From positions 237,980 to 301,979 of the forward strand of contig NZ_FUXP01000002.1 in assembly GCF_900167055.1 (NCBI RefSeq): 64,000 bases of DNA, given 5' to 3'. Shown piece by piece: positions 41,346 through 52,183 of the stretch (positions within the stretch are counted from its first letter, which is position 1; every line of letters starts with the position of its first letter). The DNA comes from Lysobacter spongiicola DSM 21749. Its GTDB lineage: Bacteria > Pseudomonadota > Gammaproteobacteria > Xanthomonadales > Xanthomonadaceae. The position numbers were made by a program, and so were the translations under genes. The notes beneath the pieces are model-generated. The model did no database searches. It was given only the letters and a program-made list of their open reading frames with translations, and was not told the DNA's origin.

Positions 41346-42487
41346 TCCGCCTCCGGCTCCCGCGGGTAGCCGCTGCCCTCGTCCATGAGGATCGACGGGT
41401 GCGTACCCGCGTACAGGCGGCTGTGCGTGTAGCGGTCCTGCGCGTAGTGCAGCAGCACGTTGGCCACCGCCGCCACCGGCAACGCCAGCAGCATGCCGAG
41501 GAAACCGAACAGCTGTCCGCCGGCGAGCACGGCGAAGATCACCGCGACCGGATGCAGGCCGATGCGGTCTCCGACGAGCTTCGGCGTCAGCCAGTAGCTC
41601 TCGATCACCTGGCCAAGCCCGAACACCACCAGCACGCCGGCCACGTGTTTCCAGTCGCCGAACTGCACCAGCGCCGCGATGCAGCCCAGGATGATGCCGC
41701 TGGCTGGGCCGACATACGGAATGAAGGTCAGCAGGCCGGCGATGATGCCGATCAGGATGCCCAAGTCCAGCCCGACCAGCCACAGACCCAGGCCGTACAT
41801 CACCCCGAGGATCAGCATCACCAGGAACTGGCCGCGCAGGAAACCGCCCAGTACCGCGCTGGAGGACTCGGCCAGGCGGCTGACGGTGGCGAGATGGTCG
41901 CGCGGGATCAGCGAAGCCACGCGGTCGACCAGCTGGTCCCAGTCGCGCAGGAAGAAGAACGTGATGACCGGCAGCAGCGCGACGTTGGCGACCAGCGCCA
42001 GCAGGGCGAAGCCCGAGCGCGACATGTAGCCCAGCAGGGTGCTGGCGAAGCCACCGGCGCGCTCCCAGTTGGACCGGATCAGCTCGCCCAGCCGGTCGAA
42101 ATCGAGCCAGGAAGCGATCTCCAGCCCGGTCCGTGCCTCGACCCACGGCATCGCGGTCGTCACCAGCCAGTCCCGGTAGCTCGGGAACGACGCCACCAGT
42201 GTGGCGATCTGGTCTTCGATCATCGGTACCAGCAGGACCAGGGCCAATATCACCAGCAGGCTCATTGCGGTGAAAACGAGCGCGACGGCCACGTTGCGCG
42301 AGCGGCCGGAGCGTTCCAGCCGGTCCACCAGCGGGTCGCCCAGCCAGGCCAGCAGCGCGGCCAGCACGAACGGGGTGAGGATCGGCGCCAACAGCCACAG
42401 CAGCCAGAACAGCAGGAAGGCGAACGCCGCCCACTGCAGGCGCTTCAGGAACCGGGCGATGTCCTCGAGCGGACCGCTGCCTTCCAT
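41342..42487 (-). CDS. AI-2E family transporter (PerM-like)
   Basis: A 381-residue integral membrane protein with about eight helices in the AI-2E exporter/permease layout: two N-terminal helices (about 15-65), a large periplasmic loop, then five helices with GVMYGLGLWLVG and the FIPYVGPASGIILG motif typical of the family. Substrate unknown; members include quorum-sensing exporters and sodium/proton antiporters. It overlaps DUF2066 by one base and hda by four, so the three are cotranscribed, an arrangement common in gammaproteobacteria. Confidence 0.9.
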   Translation of the reverse strand: MEGSGPLEDIARFLKRLQWAAFAFLLFWLLWLLAPILTPFVLAALLAWLGDPLVDRLERSGRSRNVAVALVFTAMSLLVILALVLLVPMIEDQIATLVASFPSYRDWLVTTAMPWVEARTGLEIASWLDFDRLGELIRSNWERAGGFASTLLGYMSRSGFALLALVANVALLPVITFFFLRDWDQLVDRVASLIPRDHLATVSRLAESSSAVLGGFLRGQFLVMLILGVMYGLGLWLVGLDLGILIGIIAGLLTFIPYVGPASGIILGCIAALVQFGDWKHVAGVLVVFGLGQVIESYWLTPKLVGDRIGLHPVAVIFAVLAGGQLFGFLGMLLALPVAAVANVLLHYAQDRYTHSRLYAGTHPSILMDEGSGYPREPEAE

Positions 42488-43638
42488 CAGTAGAGCCTGT
42501 AGGTCGGCTGGCCTTCGATGCTCTCGATGCTGGACAACACGTCATCCCCCTGCACCATGCGATCGAAGCCGGCGATGCCCGACACCAGGTCCAGCTCGAA
42601 CTCGACGCCTTCGGCCCCCGCGCGCACCGGCGTGATCCCGCGGACCACCGGCACCCGTTGCAGGTAGGCCGACAGCCGCATGTAGTCGCTGGCGCTGTCG
42701 AGCCCCTCGAAGGCGACGCGATACGCGCCGGGCTGGGCATCGGGGCCGCGGTCGGGCCGCTTGGCGTAGCGGGCCATCAATGCATCGGCCGCACCGTCGG
42801 CGCCGGTGGCCATGACCTGGCGCGCGTTGGTCCCGGTTTCGGTCCAGCGCGACAACACGGTGCCGTTGTCGACGAAGGTCCAGTCAATGCGCCAGCCGCC
42901 GCCTTCCCGACGCATCTTGCCGATCAGCTGCATCGGCGGGCTGTAGCGCTGCGAGGCGCGTGCCACCGCGGACGTGTCGCCGCGCCAGATCGCGCCCACC
43001 GTCGCCTGCTCCGCCGCGCTGCCGTTGGGCATGCCGAGGCGGAAACCACGCTGCTTGGCGCGATCCAGGGTGGAACGTGCGGCCTCGGCCTGCGGCAGGC
43101 CGACCAGGCGGGGGCCACTACCGTCATCGATGGCGAGCCACAGCACCGGCTTGGGGCGGGGCTCCGGCCAGATCGCCAGGCCCATGCCGGCGACGAGGTT
43201 GTCCACCATGTCGCGGTTGAAGTGCACCACCAGCACCGTGTCGAAGCTCGGGGCGCCGCTGGCGGAGACGCCCTCGTCCTGGCGATAGTCGTAGCGCTCC
43301 ACGTACTCCTCGGCGCGGCGGAGCTCGGCGCCAATGCCGGGGGTGGAGGCGGCGTTGCGGTCGCCGGTCAACTTGCCCAGTACCTGCGCCAGTGCGCGGG
43401 CGAAGGCGGGATTTCGCTCGGCGGCGCTCTGGCTGTTGACCTCGACTTCCGCCGCGTACTGGCCGGAAGCGCTGGCGCGGCTGCCCTCGACGCGCTGCGC
43501 GGATGCACTGCCATGGGCCAGCAGCAGGAGGAGCGCCACCACGGATGCCAGCAGCCACGGCCCGGCCACGTGAGAGATCCGCCTGGCCACGGCCCGGCGG
43601 TCGTTGCGCCCGATTGCCCACCCGTTTGCGCGCGTCAT
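42487..43638 (-). CDS. DUF2066 periplasmic protein
   Basis: A 383-residue protein with a signal or anchor helix at about 28-47 (LLASVVALLLLLAHGSASA) and the DUF2066 domain after it (ALAQVLGKLTGD, YDYRQDEG, LWLAIDDGSGPR). The function is unknown, but its gene order before the permease and Hda is conserved in many gammaproteobacteria. The start at 43638 is preferred because it places the signal helix near the N-terminus and follows GGGATCGAG; a longer frame runs from 43788. Confidence 0.85.
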   Translation of the reverse strand: MTRANGWAIGRNDRRAVARRISHVAGPWLLASVVALLLLLAHGSASAQRVEGSRASASGQYAAEVEVNSQSAAERNPAFARALAQVLGKLTGDRNAASTPGIGAELRRAEEYVERYDYRQDEGVSASGAPSFDTVLVVHFNRDMVDNLVAGMGLAIWPEPRPKPVLWLAIDDGSGPRLVGLPQAEAARSTLDRAKQRGFRLGMPNGSAAEQATVGAIWRGDTSAVARASQRYSPPMQLIGKMRREGGGWRIDWTFVDNGTVLSRWTETGTNARQVMATGADGAADALMARYAKRPDRGPDAQPGAYRVAFEGLDSASDYMRLSAYLQRVPVVRGITPVRAGAEGVEFELDLVSGIAGFDRMVQGDDVLSSIESIEGQPTYRLY

Positions 43639-43762
43639 CTCGATCCCGCTGTTGAGGTAATTGCGAAATGGTGCCGCACGGGGGGCTGCGCGTCCATTCG
43701 CATGGGCCCGCCGGAGCCCGCGGCTGCTAAAATCGCGGGCTTCCCGTGCCAGCGAGGCAGCC

Positions 43763-44818
43763 GTGACCGCCACCCCCTCCGACTCCACCCCGCTGACCTA
43801 CCGCGATGCGGGCGTCGACATCGATGCCGGCAACGAGCTGGTCGAACGCATCAAGCCGCTGGTCAAGCGCAGCTTCCGGCCCGAGGTGATGGGCGGCCTG
43901 GGCGGGTTCGGCGCCCTGTTCGACCTCTCCGGCAAGTACCGCGAGCCGGTGCTGGTTTCGGGCACCGACGGGGTCGGCACCAAGCTCAAGCTGGCCCAGC
44001 AACTCGGTCGCCACGACACCATCGGCATCGACCTGGTCGGCATGTGCGTGAACGATGTGCTGGTGCAAGGCGCCGAGCCGCTGTTCTTCCTCGACTATTT
44101 CGCCACCGGCAAGCTCGACATCGACACCACGGTGGCGGTCGTCGGCGGCATCGCCAGGGGCTGCGAGATGGCCGGTTGCGCGCTGATCGGTGGCGAGACC
44201 GCCGAGATGCCGGACATGTACGGCCCCGGTGAATACGACCTGGCCGGCTTCACGGTCGGTGCGGTGGAGAAGTCGCAACTGCGCGACGGCAGCCGGGTCG
44301 AGGCCGGGGACGTATTGCTGGGCATCGCCTCCAGCGGTCCGCACTCGAACGGCTATTCGCTGATCCGGCGCATCTTCGACCGCGCCGGGCGACCGGGCGA
44401 CGTCGAGGTCGGCGGCAGGCCGCTGCTCGACGCCCTCATGGAACCGACCGCGCTGTACGTCAAGCCGGTGCTGTCGCTGCTGCAGGGCGACCAAGGCGAA
44501 GCGATCCACGCCATGGCGCACATCACCGGCGGTGGACTCAGCGAGAACATCATCCGGGTGATCCCGGACGGGCTGGGCATCTCGGTCGACGCCACCGCCA
44601 TCGTGCTGCCCCCGGTGTTCGACTGGCTGCAGCGCGAGGGCGCCGTCGCCGACAGCGAGATGTGGCGGACCTTCAACTGCGGTGTCGGCTTCGTGCTGGT
44701 GGTGCCGCAGGCCGCACTGTCAGCGGTTGAAAACGAGCTCGGCGAACACGGCCTGGTACACCGGCGCATCGGCGAGGTGGTGAAGGCGGGCGGCGAAGAG
44801 CGCGTGCGCATCGGCTGA
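43763..44818 (+). CDS. purM: Phosphoribosylformylglycinamidine cyclo-ligase PurM
   Basis: A 351-residue PurM of standard length: [12 protein letters not shown], the glycine-rich [45 protein letters not shown] and HITGGGL. It closes the imidazole ring to give AIR in purine synthesis. A GTG start at 43763 with GAGG upstream gives the expected N-terminus. TAAAAT at 43728-43733 is a probable -10 with a 25-base leader. purN follows two bases later. Confidence 0.96.
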   Translation: MTATPSDSTPLTYRDAGVDIDAGNELVERIKPLVKRSFRPEVMGGLGGFGALFDLSGKYREPVLVSGTDGVGTKLKLAQQLGRHDTIGIDLVGMCVNDVLVQGAEPLFFLDYFATGKLDIDTTVAVVGGIARGCEMAGCALIGGETAEMPDMYGPGEYDLAGFTVGAVEKSQLRDGSRVEAGDVLLGIASSGPHSNGYSLIRRIFDRAGRPGDVEVGGRPLLDALMEPTALYVKPVLSLLQGDQGEAIHAMAHITGGGLSENIIRVIPDGLGISVDATAIVLPPVFDWLQREGAVADSEMWRTFNCGVGFVLVVPQAALSAVENELGEHGLVHRRIGEVVKAGGEERVRIG

Positions 44819-44820
44819 AC

Positions 44821-45516
44821 GTGCCGCCAGCCACCGCCGTGAAAACACCGCCCCTCCGCATCGCGGTCCTCGCGTCCGGCCGCGGCAGCAACCTGCAGGC
44901 GATCCTCGACGCAGTCGGCCGGGGATCGCTCGCCGCGGAGGTCGTGGGTGTCTTTTCGGACCGCACCCGCGCAACGGCGCTGGAACGGGCCCGGAACGCC
45001 GGAATTACCGCCACCGCCGTGAAACCATCGGGCTTCGGCAACCGCGAGCAATTCGATGAACACCTGTTCAGCCTGATCGACGCGGTTCATCCCGACCTCA
45101 TCGTCTGTGCCGGATACATGCGCCTGCTCAGCGGAATCCAGGTCATGGCGCGCCCCGGTCGCATCATCAACATCCATCCCTCCCTGCTGCCCGCCTTCAA
45201 GGGGCTGCACACCCACCAGCAGGCGTTGGACGCCGGCGCCAGCGAACATGGCGCCAGCGTGCACTTCGTTTCCCCGGAGCTGGATGGCGGGCCGGTGCTG
45301 TCGCAGGTGCGGGTGCCGGTCATCCCGGGTGACGATGCCGAGCGCCTGGGCCGTCGGGTGCTCGAACGCGAACATCCGCTGCTGCTGGCGACGCTCGCCT
45401 TGCTGGCCTCGCGCCGGGTCGGTGTCGTCGACCACCGCATCCAGCTCGACGGCGAACCACTGGCCGCGCCGCTGCTCCTCCAGGACGATGATCGCCTGGC
45501 CCCACCCCCTCACTGA
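44821..45516 (+). CDS. purN: Phosphoribosylglycinamide formyltransferase PurN
   Basis: A 231-residue PurN: IAVLASGRGSNLQAI at the start, catalytic NIHPSLLPAFKG, GASVHFV and ELDGGPV holding the N-H-D triad. It transfers a formyl group from 10-formyl-THF to GAR. It starts with GTG just after purM (2-base gap). The last 15 residues after RIQLDGEP are a non-conserved tail. Confidence 0.95.
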   Translation: MPPATAVKTPPLRIAVLASGRGSNLQAILDAVGRGSLAAEVVGVFSDRTRATALERARNAGITATAVKPSGFGNREQFDEHLFSLIDAVHPDLIVCAGYMRLLSGIQVMARPGRIINIHPSLLPAFKGLHTHQQALDAGASEHGASVHFVSPELDGGPVLSQVRVPVIPGDDAERLGRRVLEREHPLLLATLALLASRRVGVVDHRIQLDGEPLAAPLLLQDDDRLAPPPH

Positions 45517-45527
45517 AGACCCCGCAC

Positions 45528-46322
45528 ATGCAACCAGCTGTCCACCGTCCGCTTCCGTTCCGACCCCTGCTCGCCGGCCTCCTGCTCGGCCTCGCCACCC
45601 TGCCCGGCCTGGCCGTGGCACAGGAAGCGGCCGCCGCGCCCGCGCCCGTCGCCGATGAAGCGGCGACACCCGCGCTCGAACCCTTCATCGCCAGCTACAT
45701 GGTCTACCGCGACGGCAAGCACCTCGGCGAAGCCACGATGCAACTGGTCCCGATGAAGGGCAGCCGCTGGCGCGTCGACCTGGTGATGCACGGCACCCGG
45801 GGCCTGATCGGCCTGGCCGGCATCAACGCCGAGCAGAGCACCGTGTTCGACGTGGTCGGTGAAACTTACCGCCCGCTGACCCAGGCGACCCTCAACAGGA
45901 CCCTGTTCACGCGCAAGCAGACCATCGGTCTCTACGATTGGCCCTCGCGTTCGGCGAGCTGGCAGGGGGACGTCAAGGAATCCCGCCAACGCCCGGTGGA
46001 ACTGCAACCCGGCGACATGACCGGGCTGCTGATCAACCTGGCGGTCATTCGCGATGCCGAACCCGGCGCCACGCTGAAGTACCGGTTCGTCGACGATGGC
46101 CGCACCCGCGAACACGTCTACACCGTTGCCGCGGAACCCGAGAAGGTATCCGCGGCCGACCTGAGCTTCAGCGCGTTCCGGGCCGTGCGCGACAAGGATG
46201 ACAACGAGGAGACCCTGATCTGGGTCGCCCGCAACGTACCCACGCCGATCCGCATGTTGAAGCGCGAGGATGGCAAAGACGCATACGACCTGCGACTGGT
46301 CGAATACAAGGGAGTCGAATGA
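45528..46322 (+). CDS. DUF3108 protein 1
   Basis: A 264-residue exported protein (signal peptide to about residue 28, LAVAQEA) with a DUF3108 domain: FIASYMVYRDGKHLGEATMQL at the start, GDMTGLLINLAVIRD, and the ending IRMLKREDGKDAYDLRLVEYKG. The family is a periplasmic beta-sheet protein of unknown function. It overlaps its paralogue by 4 bases and begins 11 bases after purN. Confidence 0.82.
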   Translation: MQPAVHRPLPFRPLLAGLLLGLATLPGLAVAQEAAAAPAPVADEAATPALEPFIASYMVYRDGKHLGEATMQLVPMKGSRWRVDLVMHGTRGLIGLAGINAEQSTVFDVVGETYRPLTQATLNRTLFTRKQTIGLYDWPSRSASWQGDVKESRQRPVELQPGDMTGLLINLAVIRDAEPGATLKYRFVDDGRTREHVYTVAAEPEKVSAADLSFSAFRAVRDKDDNEETLIWVARNVPTPIRMLKREDGKDAYDLRLVEYKGVE

Positions 46323-47050
46323 TGCAGATGACCCACACATCCCAAGGCACCCGGCAGCGCTCGGCCAGCCGTCTGCGCATGCTGCTGGCGGGCGGCGCGT
46401 TGGCCGTCGCAGGATCGGCGGTCGCGGCATCGGCAACGGCGATCGAGCCGTTCACGGCCGAGTATGAAGCCAGCTACATGGGCATGAACGCGACCGGCGA
46501 GATGTCCCTCAAGCCGGTTGGCGGCGATCGCTGGCGCTACAGCCTGGACGTGAGCAACTCGCTGGCCAGCCTCAGCCAGAGCACGGTGTTCGAAGCCCAT
46601 GGGGGCGGCTGGCGCCCGCTGGAGAGCAAGGATTCGTCGAAGGTGCTGGTCAAGAAATCCGACAAGTCCGCCAACTACGATTGGGGCAAGGGCGTGGCCA
46701 GCTGGAGCGGCGACGTCAAGCCGGAGCGTTCCGGCCCGATCAAGTTGCAGGCGGGCGACATGGACGCCCTGCTGATCAACCTGGCGATCGTGCGTGACCT
46801 GGAAGCGGGCAAGCCGCTGGACTACCGCATGGTGGACGACGGCCGCGTCAAGCAGATGAGCTACAAGGTCGCCGGCAAGGAGAGCATCCAGGTCGGTGGG
46901 CAGCAGCGCCAAGCGACCAAGGTGGTCAACACCGACGGTGACAAGCAGACCATCGCCTGGGTGGTGGACGGCATCCCGGTCCCGGCGCGCATCCTGCAAC
47001 GCGAGGATGGCAAGGACTCGATCGACCTGAGGGTGAAGTCGGTCCGCTGA
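46319..47050 (+). CDS. DUF3108 protein 2
   Basis: A 243-residue paralogue of the preceding protein with the same landmarks (FTAEYEASYMGMNATGEMSL, GDMDALLINLAIVRD, ARILQREDGKDSIDLRVK), so the two come from a tandem duplication. Signal peptide to about residue 40. Several ATG codons at the start (46319, 46322, 46328) are possible; 46319 gives the ATGA overlap. They are both periplasmic; roles unknown. Confidence 0.82.
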   Translation: MMQMTHTSQGTRQRSASRLRMLLAGGALAVAGSAVAASATAIEPFTAEYEASYMGMNATGEMSLKPVGGDRWRYSLDVSNSLASLSQSTVFEAHGGGWRPLESKDSSKVLVKKSDKSANYDWGKGVASWSGDVKPERSGPIKLQAGDMDALLINLAIVRDLEAGKPLDYRMVDDGRVKQMSYKVAGKESIQVGGQQRQATKVVNTDGDKQTIAWVVDGIPVPARILQREDGKDSIDLRVKSVR

Positions 47051-47058
47051 CCCGTAGC

Positions 47059-47090
47059 TGGCCGGCTGCCGCTCCGGCGGCGCCGGCTGG
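47059..47090. terminator. GC-rich hairpin between convergent DUF3108 and murA
   Basis: GCCGGC-TGCCG and CGGC-GGCGCCGGC around CTC form an imperfect but very stable stem directly between the two convergent stop codons. There is no T-tract on either side, so its role as a bidirectional terminator is only likely. Confidence 0.4.
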
Positions 47091-48610
<1,520 letters not shown>

Positions 48611-48651
48611 AGACTAGCCAATTAGCCTAGCGGAAAGCCCCCTGCTCCGAA

Positions 48652-49656
48652 ATGGCCACATTCGATACCCAACCCCCGCGCCCCGACGACGCCGGCTTCG
48701 CCGCCAGCGGTCGCCGCGTGTTCGAGATCGAAGCCGCGGCATTGGCCGCGGTCGCCGAGCGCCTTGACGGCGATTTCACCCAGGCCTGCAGGCTGATGCT
48801 GCAGGCACGCGGCCGCGTGGTCTGCACCGGCATGGGCAAGTCCGGCCACGTCGCCCGCAAGATCGCCGCCACCATGGCCTCGACCGGCACGCCGGCGTTC
48901 TACGTGCATCCGGGCGAGGCCGGCCACGGCGACCTCGGCATGATCACCGATGCCGACGTCGTGCTGGCGCTGTCGTACTCGGGCGAGAGCGACGAGGTGC
49001 TGATGCTGCTGCCGGGACTCAAGCGCCAGGGCAACCGCCTCATCACCATGACCGGCCGCCCGAACTCGACGCTCGCCCGCGAGGCCGACGTGCACCTGGA
49101 TGTGAGCGTGCCGGCGGAAGCATGCCCGATCCACCTCGCTCCGACGTCCAGCACCACCGCCTCGCTGGCGATGGGCGATGCGCTGGCGGTGGCGCTGATG
49201 GAAGCGCGTGGATTCACCGCCGACGACTTCGCACGCTCGCATCCCGCCGGTGCGCTCGGCCGGCGCCTGCTGCTGCACATCGGCGACATCATGCATCGCG
49301 GCGACGAGATCCCGCGCGTCAATGCCGATGCCACCCTCAGCGAGACGCTGGTGGAAATGAGCCGCAAGCGGTTGGGCATGACCGCCGTGGTCGATGCCGA
49401 CAACCGCCTGCTGGGCCTGTATACCGACGGCGACCTGCGCCGCAGCCTGGACGACCGTGCGATCGATCTGCGCAGCACCCGCATCGATGAAGTAATGACG
49501 CGCTCGCCACGTACCATCGGCCCGGAGGCACTGGCGGTGGAAGCCGCTCAGCTGATGGAGGCCCACAAGATCAGCGGCCTGCTGGTGGTGGACGACGACG
49601 GCCGCGTGGCCGGTGCGCTCAACATTCACGACCTGTTGCGCGCCCGGGTGGTGTAA
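48652..49656 (+). CDS. kdsD: Arabinose-5-phosphate isomerase KdsD
   Basis: A 334-residue enzyme with an N-terminal SIS domain (about 45-175; GMGKSGHVARKIAATMAS, SYSGESDEVL, HPAGALGRRLL) followed by two CBS domains (about 215-334). It interconverts ribulose-5-phosphate and arabinose-5-phosphate for KDO. First of the kdsD-kdsC-lptC-lptA-lptB run. The protein ends with CBS 2 (INIHDLLRARVV), as in the family. Confidence 0.95.
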   Translation: MATFDTQPPRPDDAGFAASGRRVFEIEAAALAAVAERLDGDFTQACRLMLQARGRVVCTGMGKSGHVARKIAATMASTGTPAFYVHPGEAGHGDLGMITDADVVLALSYSGESDEVLMLLPGLKRQGNRLITMTGRPNSTLAREADVHLDVSVPAEACPIHLAPTSSTTASLAMGDALAVALMEARGFTADDFARSHPAGALGRRLLLHIGDIMHRGDEIPRVNADATLSETLVEMSRKRLGMTAVVDADNRLLGLYTDGDLRRSLDDRAIDLRSTRIDEVMTRSPRTIGPEALAVEAAQLMEAHKISGLLVVDDDGRVAGALNIHDLLRARVV

Positions 49657-49663
49657 AGGCCAC

Positions 49664-50245
49664 ATGTCCTACCAGCACCTCAACGACTACCCTGCGGACG
49701 TGCGCGAGCGCGCGGCCCGCATCAGGCTCGCCTGCTTCGATGTCGACGGCACCCTGACCGACGGCCGGCTGGTGTTCGACACCGCCGGCCGCGAGTCCAA
49801 GGCGTTCCACGTGCATGACGGGCTCGGGCTGGTACTGCTGCGCCGGTTCGGCATCGAAGTCGCCTTCATCACCGCACGCACCAGCACCGTGGTCGAACAG
49901 CGCGCGGCAGAGCTCGGCATCGTCGAGGTGCACACCGCGGTGAAGGACAAGTTCGCACGCGTCGGCGAGATCATCGCGCGCATGGGCATCGGCATGGACG
50001 AGGTCGCCTTCATGGGCGATGACCTGCCGGACCTGCGGGTGATGTCACGGGTCGGGTTCGCGGCCGCGCCCGCCGATGCGCATCCGTGGGTGCGTGAGCG
50101 GGTGCAATGGCGCACCAGCCTCCCGGCCGGCCACGGAGCCGCACGCGAGTTCTGCGACCTGCTGCTGGCATCGCAGGGGCACGCGCAGGCGCTGATCGAC
50201 GAGGTGACCCGGGTGGAGGGCGTGCGGGTGGAGGGCAACGCATGA
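49664..50245 (+). CDS. kdsC: 3-deoxy-D-manno-octulosonate 8-phosphate phosphatase KdsC
   Basis: A 193-residue HAD phosphatase: nucleophile and acid D26/D28 in DVDGTLTDG, TART motif, K in VKDKF and GDDLPDL. C0-type HAD without cap, forming tetramers. It removes phosphate from KDO-8-P. The start at 49664 (8 bases after kdsD) gives the family N-terminus; it overlaps lptC by 4 bases. Confidence 0.95.
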   Translation: MSYQHLNDYPADVRERAARIRLACFDVDGTLTDGRLVFDTAGRESKAFHVHDGLGLVLLRRFGIEVAFITARTSTVVEQRAAELGIVEVHTAVKDKFARVGEIIARMGIGMDEVAFMGDDLPDLRVMSRVGFAAAPADAHPWVRERVQWRTSLPAGHGAAREFCDLLLASQGHAQALIDEVTRVEGVRVEGNA

Positions 50246-50808
50246 GCTGGCGTACCGCGGTAACGCTGGTACTGGTGGCGATCGCCGCGGTCAGCGGCTG
50301 GTCGTTGTGGTCCAACCGGGGGGCATTGCCGGAGCAGCTGGAAGCGCCCGGTGGTCGCGCCGATTACGTACTGAACGATTTCGAGATGGTCGCGCTGGGC
50401 GCGGATGGACGCGAATCCTTCACCCTGCGCGCCCCGCGGCTGGAGCGCGACCCCGGCACCCGCACCATGGACATCGCCACCCCGCTGTTCCTGATTCCGC
50501 CCGGTGGCGAATCCGGCGACGGGGATGCTTGGGAAGTGCGGGCCAACACCGGCTGGATCAGTGCCGAAGGCGACGAGTTGCGCCTGCGCGGCGCGGTGGA
50601 AGCCACCAGCGACGGCAATGCAGGACCCCCGGTTGAGATCGCCACCGAAGCGCTGAACGTGTTCCCGGAAACCGACCGGGTCACGTCCGCGGAGCGGGTC
50701 ACCATTAATCGGCCCGGTTCTATACTTCGTGGCGATGGCCTTGAAGTGAACCTGGCCAGCAAGCAGTACACGCTCCAGTCCGAGGTCCACTCCCGCTATG
50801 TTCCCTGA
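50242..50808 (+). CDS. lptC: LPS export protein LptC
   Basis: A 188-residue protein: one N-terminal helix (about 5-24) and a periplasmic beta-jellyroll of LptC type. LptC joins the LptB2FG complex to the LptA bridge. Its 3' end overlaps lptA by 11 bases in another frame, so the two are coupled. Confidence 0.9.
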   Translation: MSWRTAVTLVLVAIAAVSGWSLWSNRGALPEQLEAPGGRADYVLNDFEMVALGADGRESFTLRAPRLERDPGTRTMDIATPLFLIPPGGESGDGDAWEVRANTGWISAEGDELRLRGAVEATSDGNAGPPVEIATEALNVFPETDRVTSAERVTINRPGSILRGDGLEVNLASKQYTLQSEVHSRYVP

Positions 50809-51385
50809 AACCCCCAAGCACGCCCTCGCGTGGCTGGTCGTCGCAATCGCGATGGCCACCAGCCCCGCCGCACTCGCGCGCAAGTCCGACCGCAACCAGC
50901 CGATGGACATCGAGGCCGGCAAGCAGCAAGGCAGCCTCGACGACAACACGCCGACCGTGCTGTCCGGTGGCGTCACCATCGAGCAGGGCACGCTTCGGGC
51001 CGAAGCCTCGCGCGCGGAGATCACCACCCGTGGCGGCAACATCTCGCGCGTCGTCCTCACGGGCAGTCCGGCCAAGCTGAGCCAGCAGATGGACGACGGC
51101 ACGCCGATGAGCGCCATCGCCAGCAACATCGACTACAACGTCACCAGCGAAGTGGTGGTGTTCACCGGTGGCGTCAACATCACCCAGCCCCGCGGCACGC
51201 TCAGCGGTGAGCGCGTGGTCTACAACATGACCAGCGGCGAGGTCACCAGCGGTGGCGAGGGCGCCGGCCGCGTCAAGATGCGCATCATGCCGCGCAATAC
51301 CGGCGCGCCGGCCGGCCAGACCACCCCGGAAGAGCCGGCGACAGCACCGGACGCCGACGCCGACGCCCCGGCGGAGGGCGGCTGA
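50798..51385 (+). CDS. lptA: LPS transport periplasmic protein LptA
   Basis: A 195-residue protein with signal peptide (to about residue 27, ALA-RK), then the OstA/LptA beta-jellyroll ([47 protein letters not shown]). The C-terminus is an acidic Ala/Pro/Asp-rich tail. It carries LPS across the periplasm between LptC and LptD. Its TGA overlaps the lptB ATG. Confidence 0.93.
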   Translation: MFPETPKHALAWLVVAIAMATSPAALARKSDRNQPMDIEAGKQQGSLDDNTPTVLSGGVTIEQGTLRAEASRAEITTRGGNISRVVLTGSPAKLSQQMDDGTPMSAIASNIDYNVTSEVVVFTGGVNITQPRGTLSGERVVYNMTSGEVTSGGEGAGRVKMRIMPRNTGAPAGQTTPEEPATAPDADADAPAEGG

Positions 51386-52104
51386 TGCTGGTGGCGCAGG
51401 GCCTGCGCAAGACCTACCGCTCGCGCGAGGTGGTGCGCGACTTCGGGCTCACGCTCGATGCCGGTGAAGTGGTCGGCCTGCTGGGCCCCAACGGCGCCGG
51501 CAAGACCACCTGCTTCTACATGATCGTCGGGCTGGTGCCTGCCGATGCCGGCCAGATCCTGCTCGATGGCAAGGACATCACCGGCGACCCGATGTACGTG
51601 CGCTCCAAGTACGGCGTCGGCTACCTGCCGCAGGAACCGTCGGTGTTCCGCAAGCTGAGCGTCGCCGACAACCTCAGGGTGGTGCTGGAGCTGCGCGAAG
51701 ACCTGGACAAGGCCGGCCGCGAGCGTGAACTCGCGTCCCTGATGGAAGAACTGCAGGTGACCCACGTGGCCGACCAGGCCGGCGCCAGCCTCTCCGGCGG
51801 CGAACGCCGTCGCGTGGAAATCGCACGCGCACTGGCCGGCAAGCCGCGGCTGATGCTGCTGGACGAACCGTTCGCCGGTGTCGACCCGATCTCGGTGGGC
51901 GAGATCCAGCGCATCGTCAGCCATCTCAAGAATCGCGGCATCGGCGTGCTCATCACCGACCACAACGTCCGCGAGACCTTGGGCATTTGCGACCGCGCGT
52001 ATATCCTCAACGAAGGCAGCGTGCTCGCGCAGGGGGCTCCGGACGCGCTGCTCGCCAACCCCGACGTCCGTCGCGTCTACCTGGGCGAAACCTTCCGCCT
52101 GTAG
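51385..52104 (+). CDS. lptB: LPS export ABC transporter ATPase LptB
   Basis: A 239-residue ABC ATPase: Walker [10 protein letters not shown] (34-42), Q-loop YLPQEPSVF, signature [15 protein letters not shown], Walker [14 protein letters not shown]. It powers LPS extraction by LptFGC. The gene shares one base with lptA and is followed 79 bases later by rpoN, as in many proteobacteria. Confidence 0.97.
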   Translation: MLVAQGLRKTYRSREVVRDFGLTLDAGEVVGLLGPNGAGKTTCFYMIVGLVPADAGQILLDGKDITGDPMYVRSKYGVGYLPQEPSVFRKLSVADNLRVVLELREDLDKAGRERELASLMEELQVTHVADQAGASLSGGERRRVEIARALAGKPRLMLLDEPFAGVDPISVGEIQRIVSHLKNRGIGVLITDHNVRETLGICDRAYILNEGSVLAQGAPDALLANPDVRRVYLGETFRL

Positions 52105-52183
52105 CCTTCGAGGCAAGACCCGCACCTGCGGGCCATGCACCGATGCGGCCGTCGCCCAGCACAGGTCGCGTTTGCCCTCGAAC

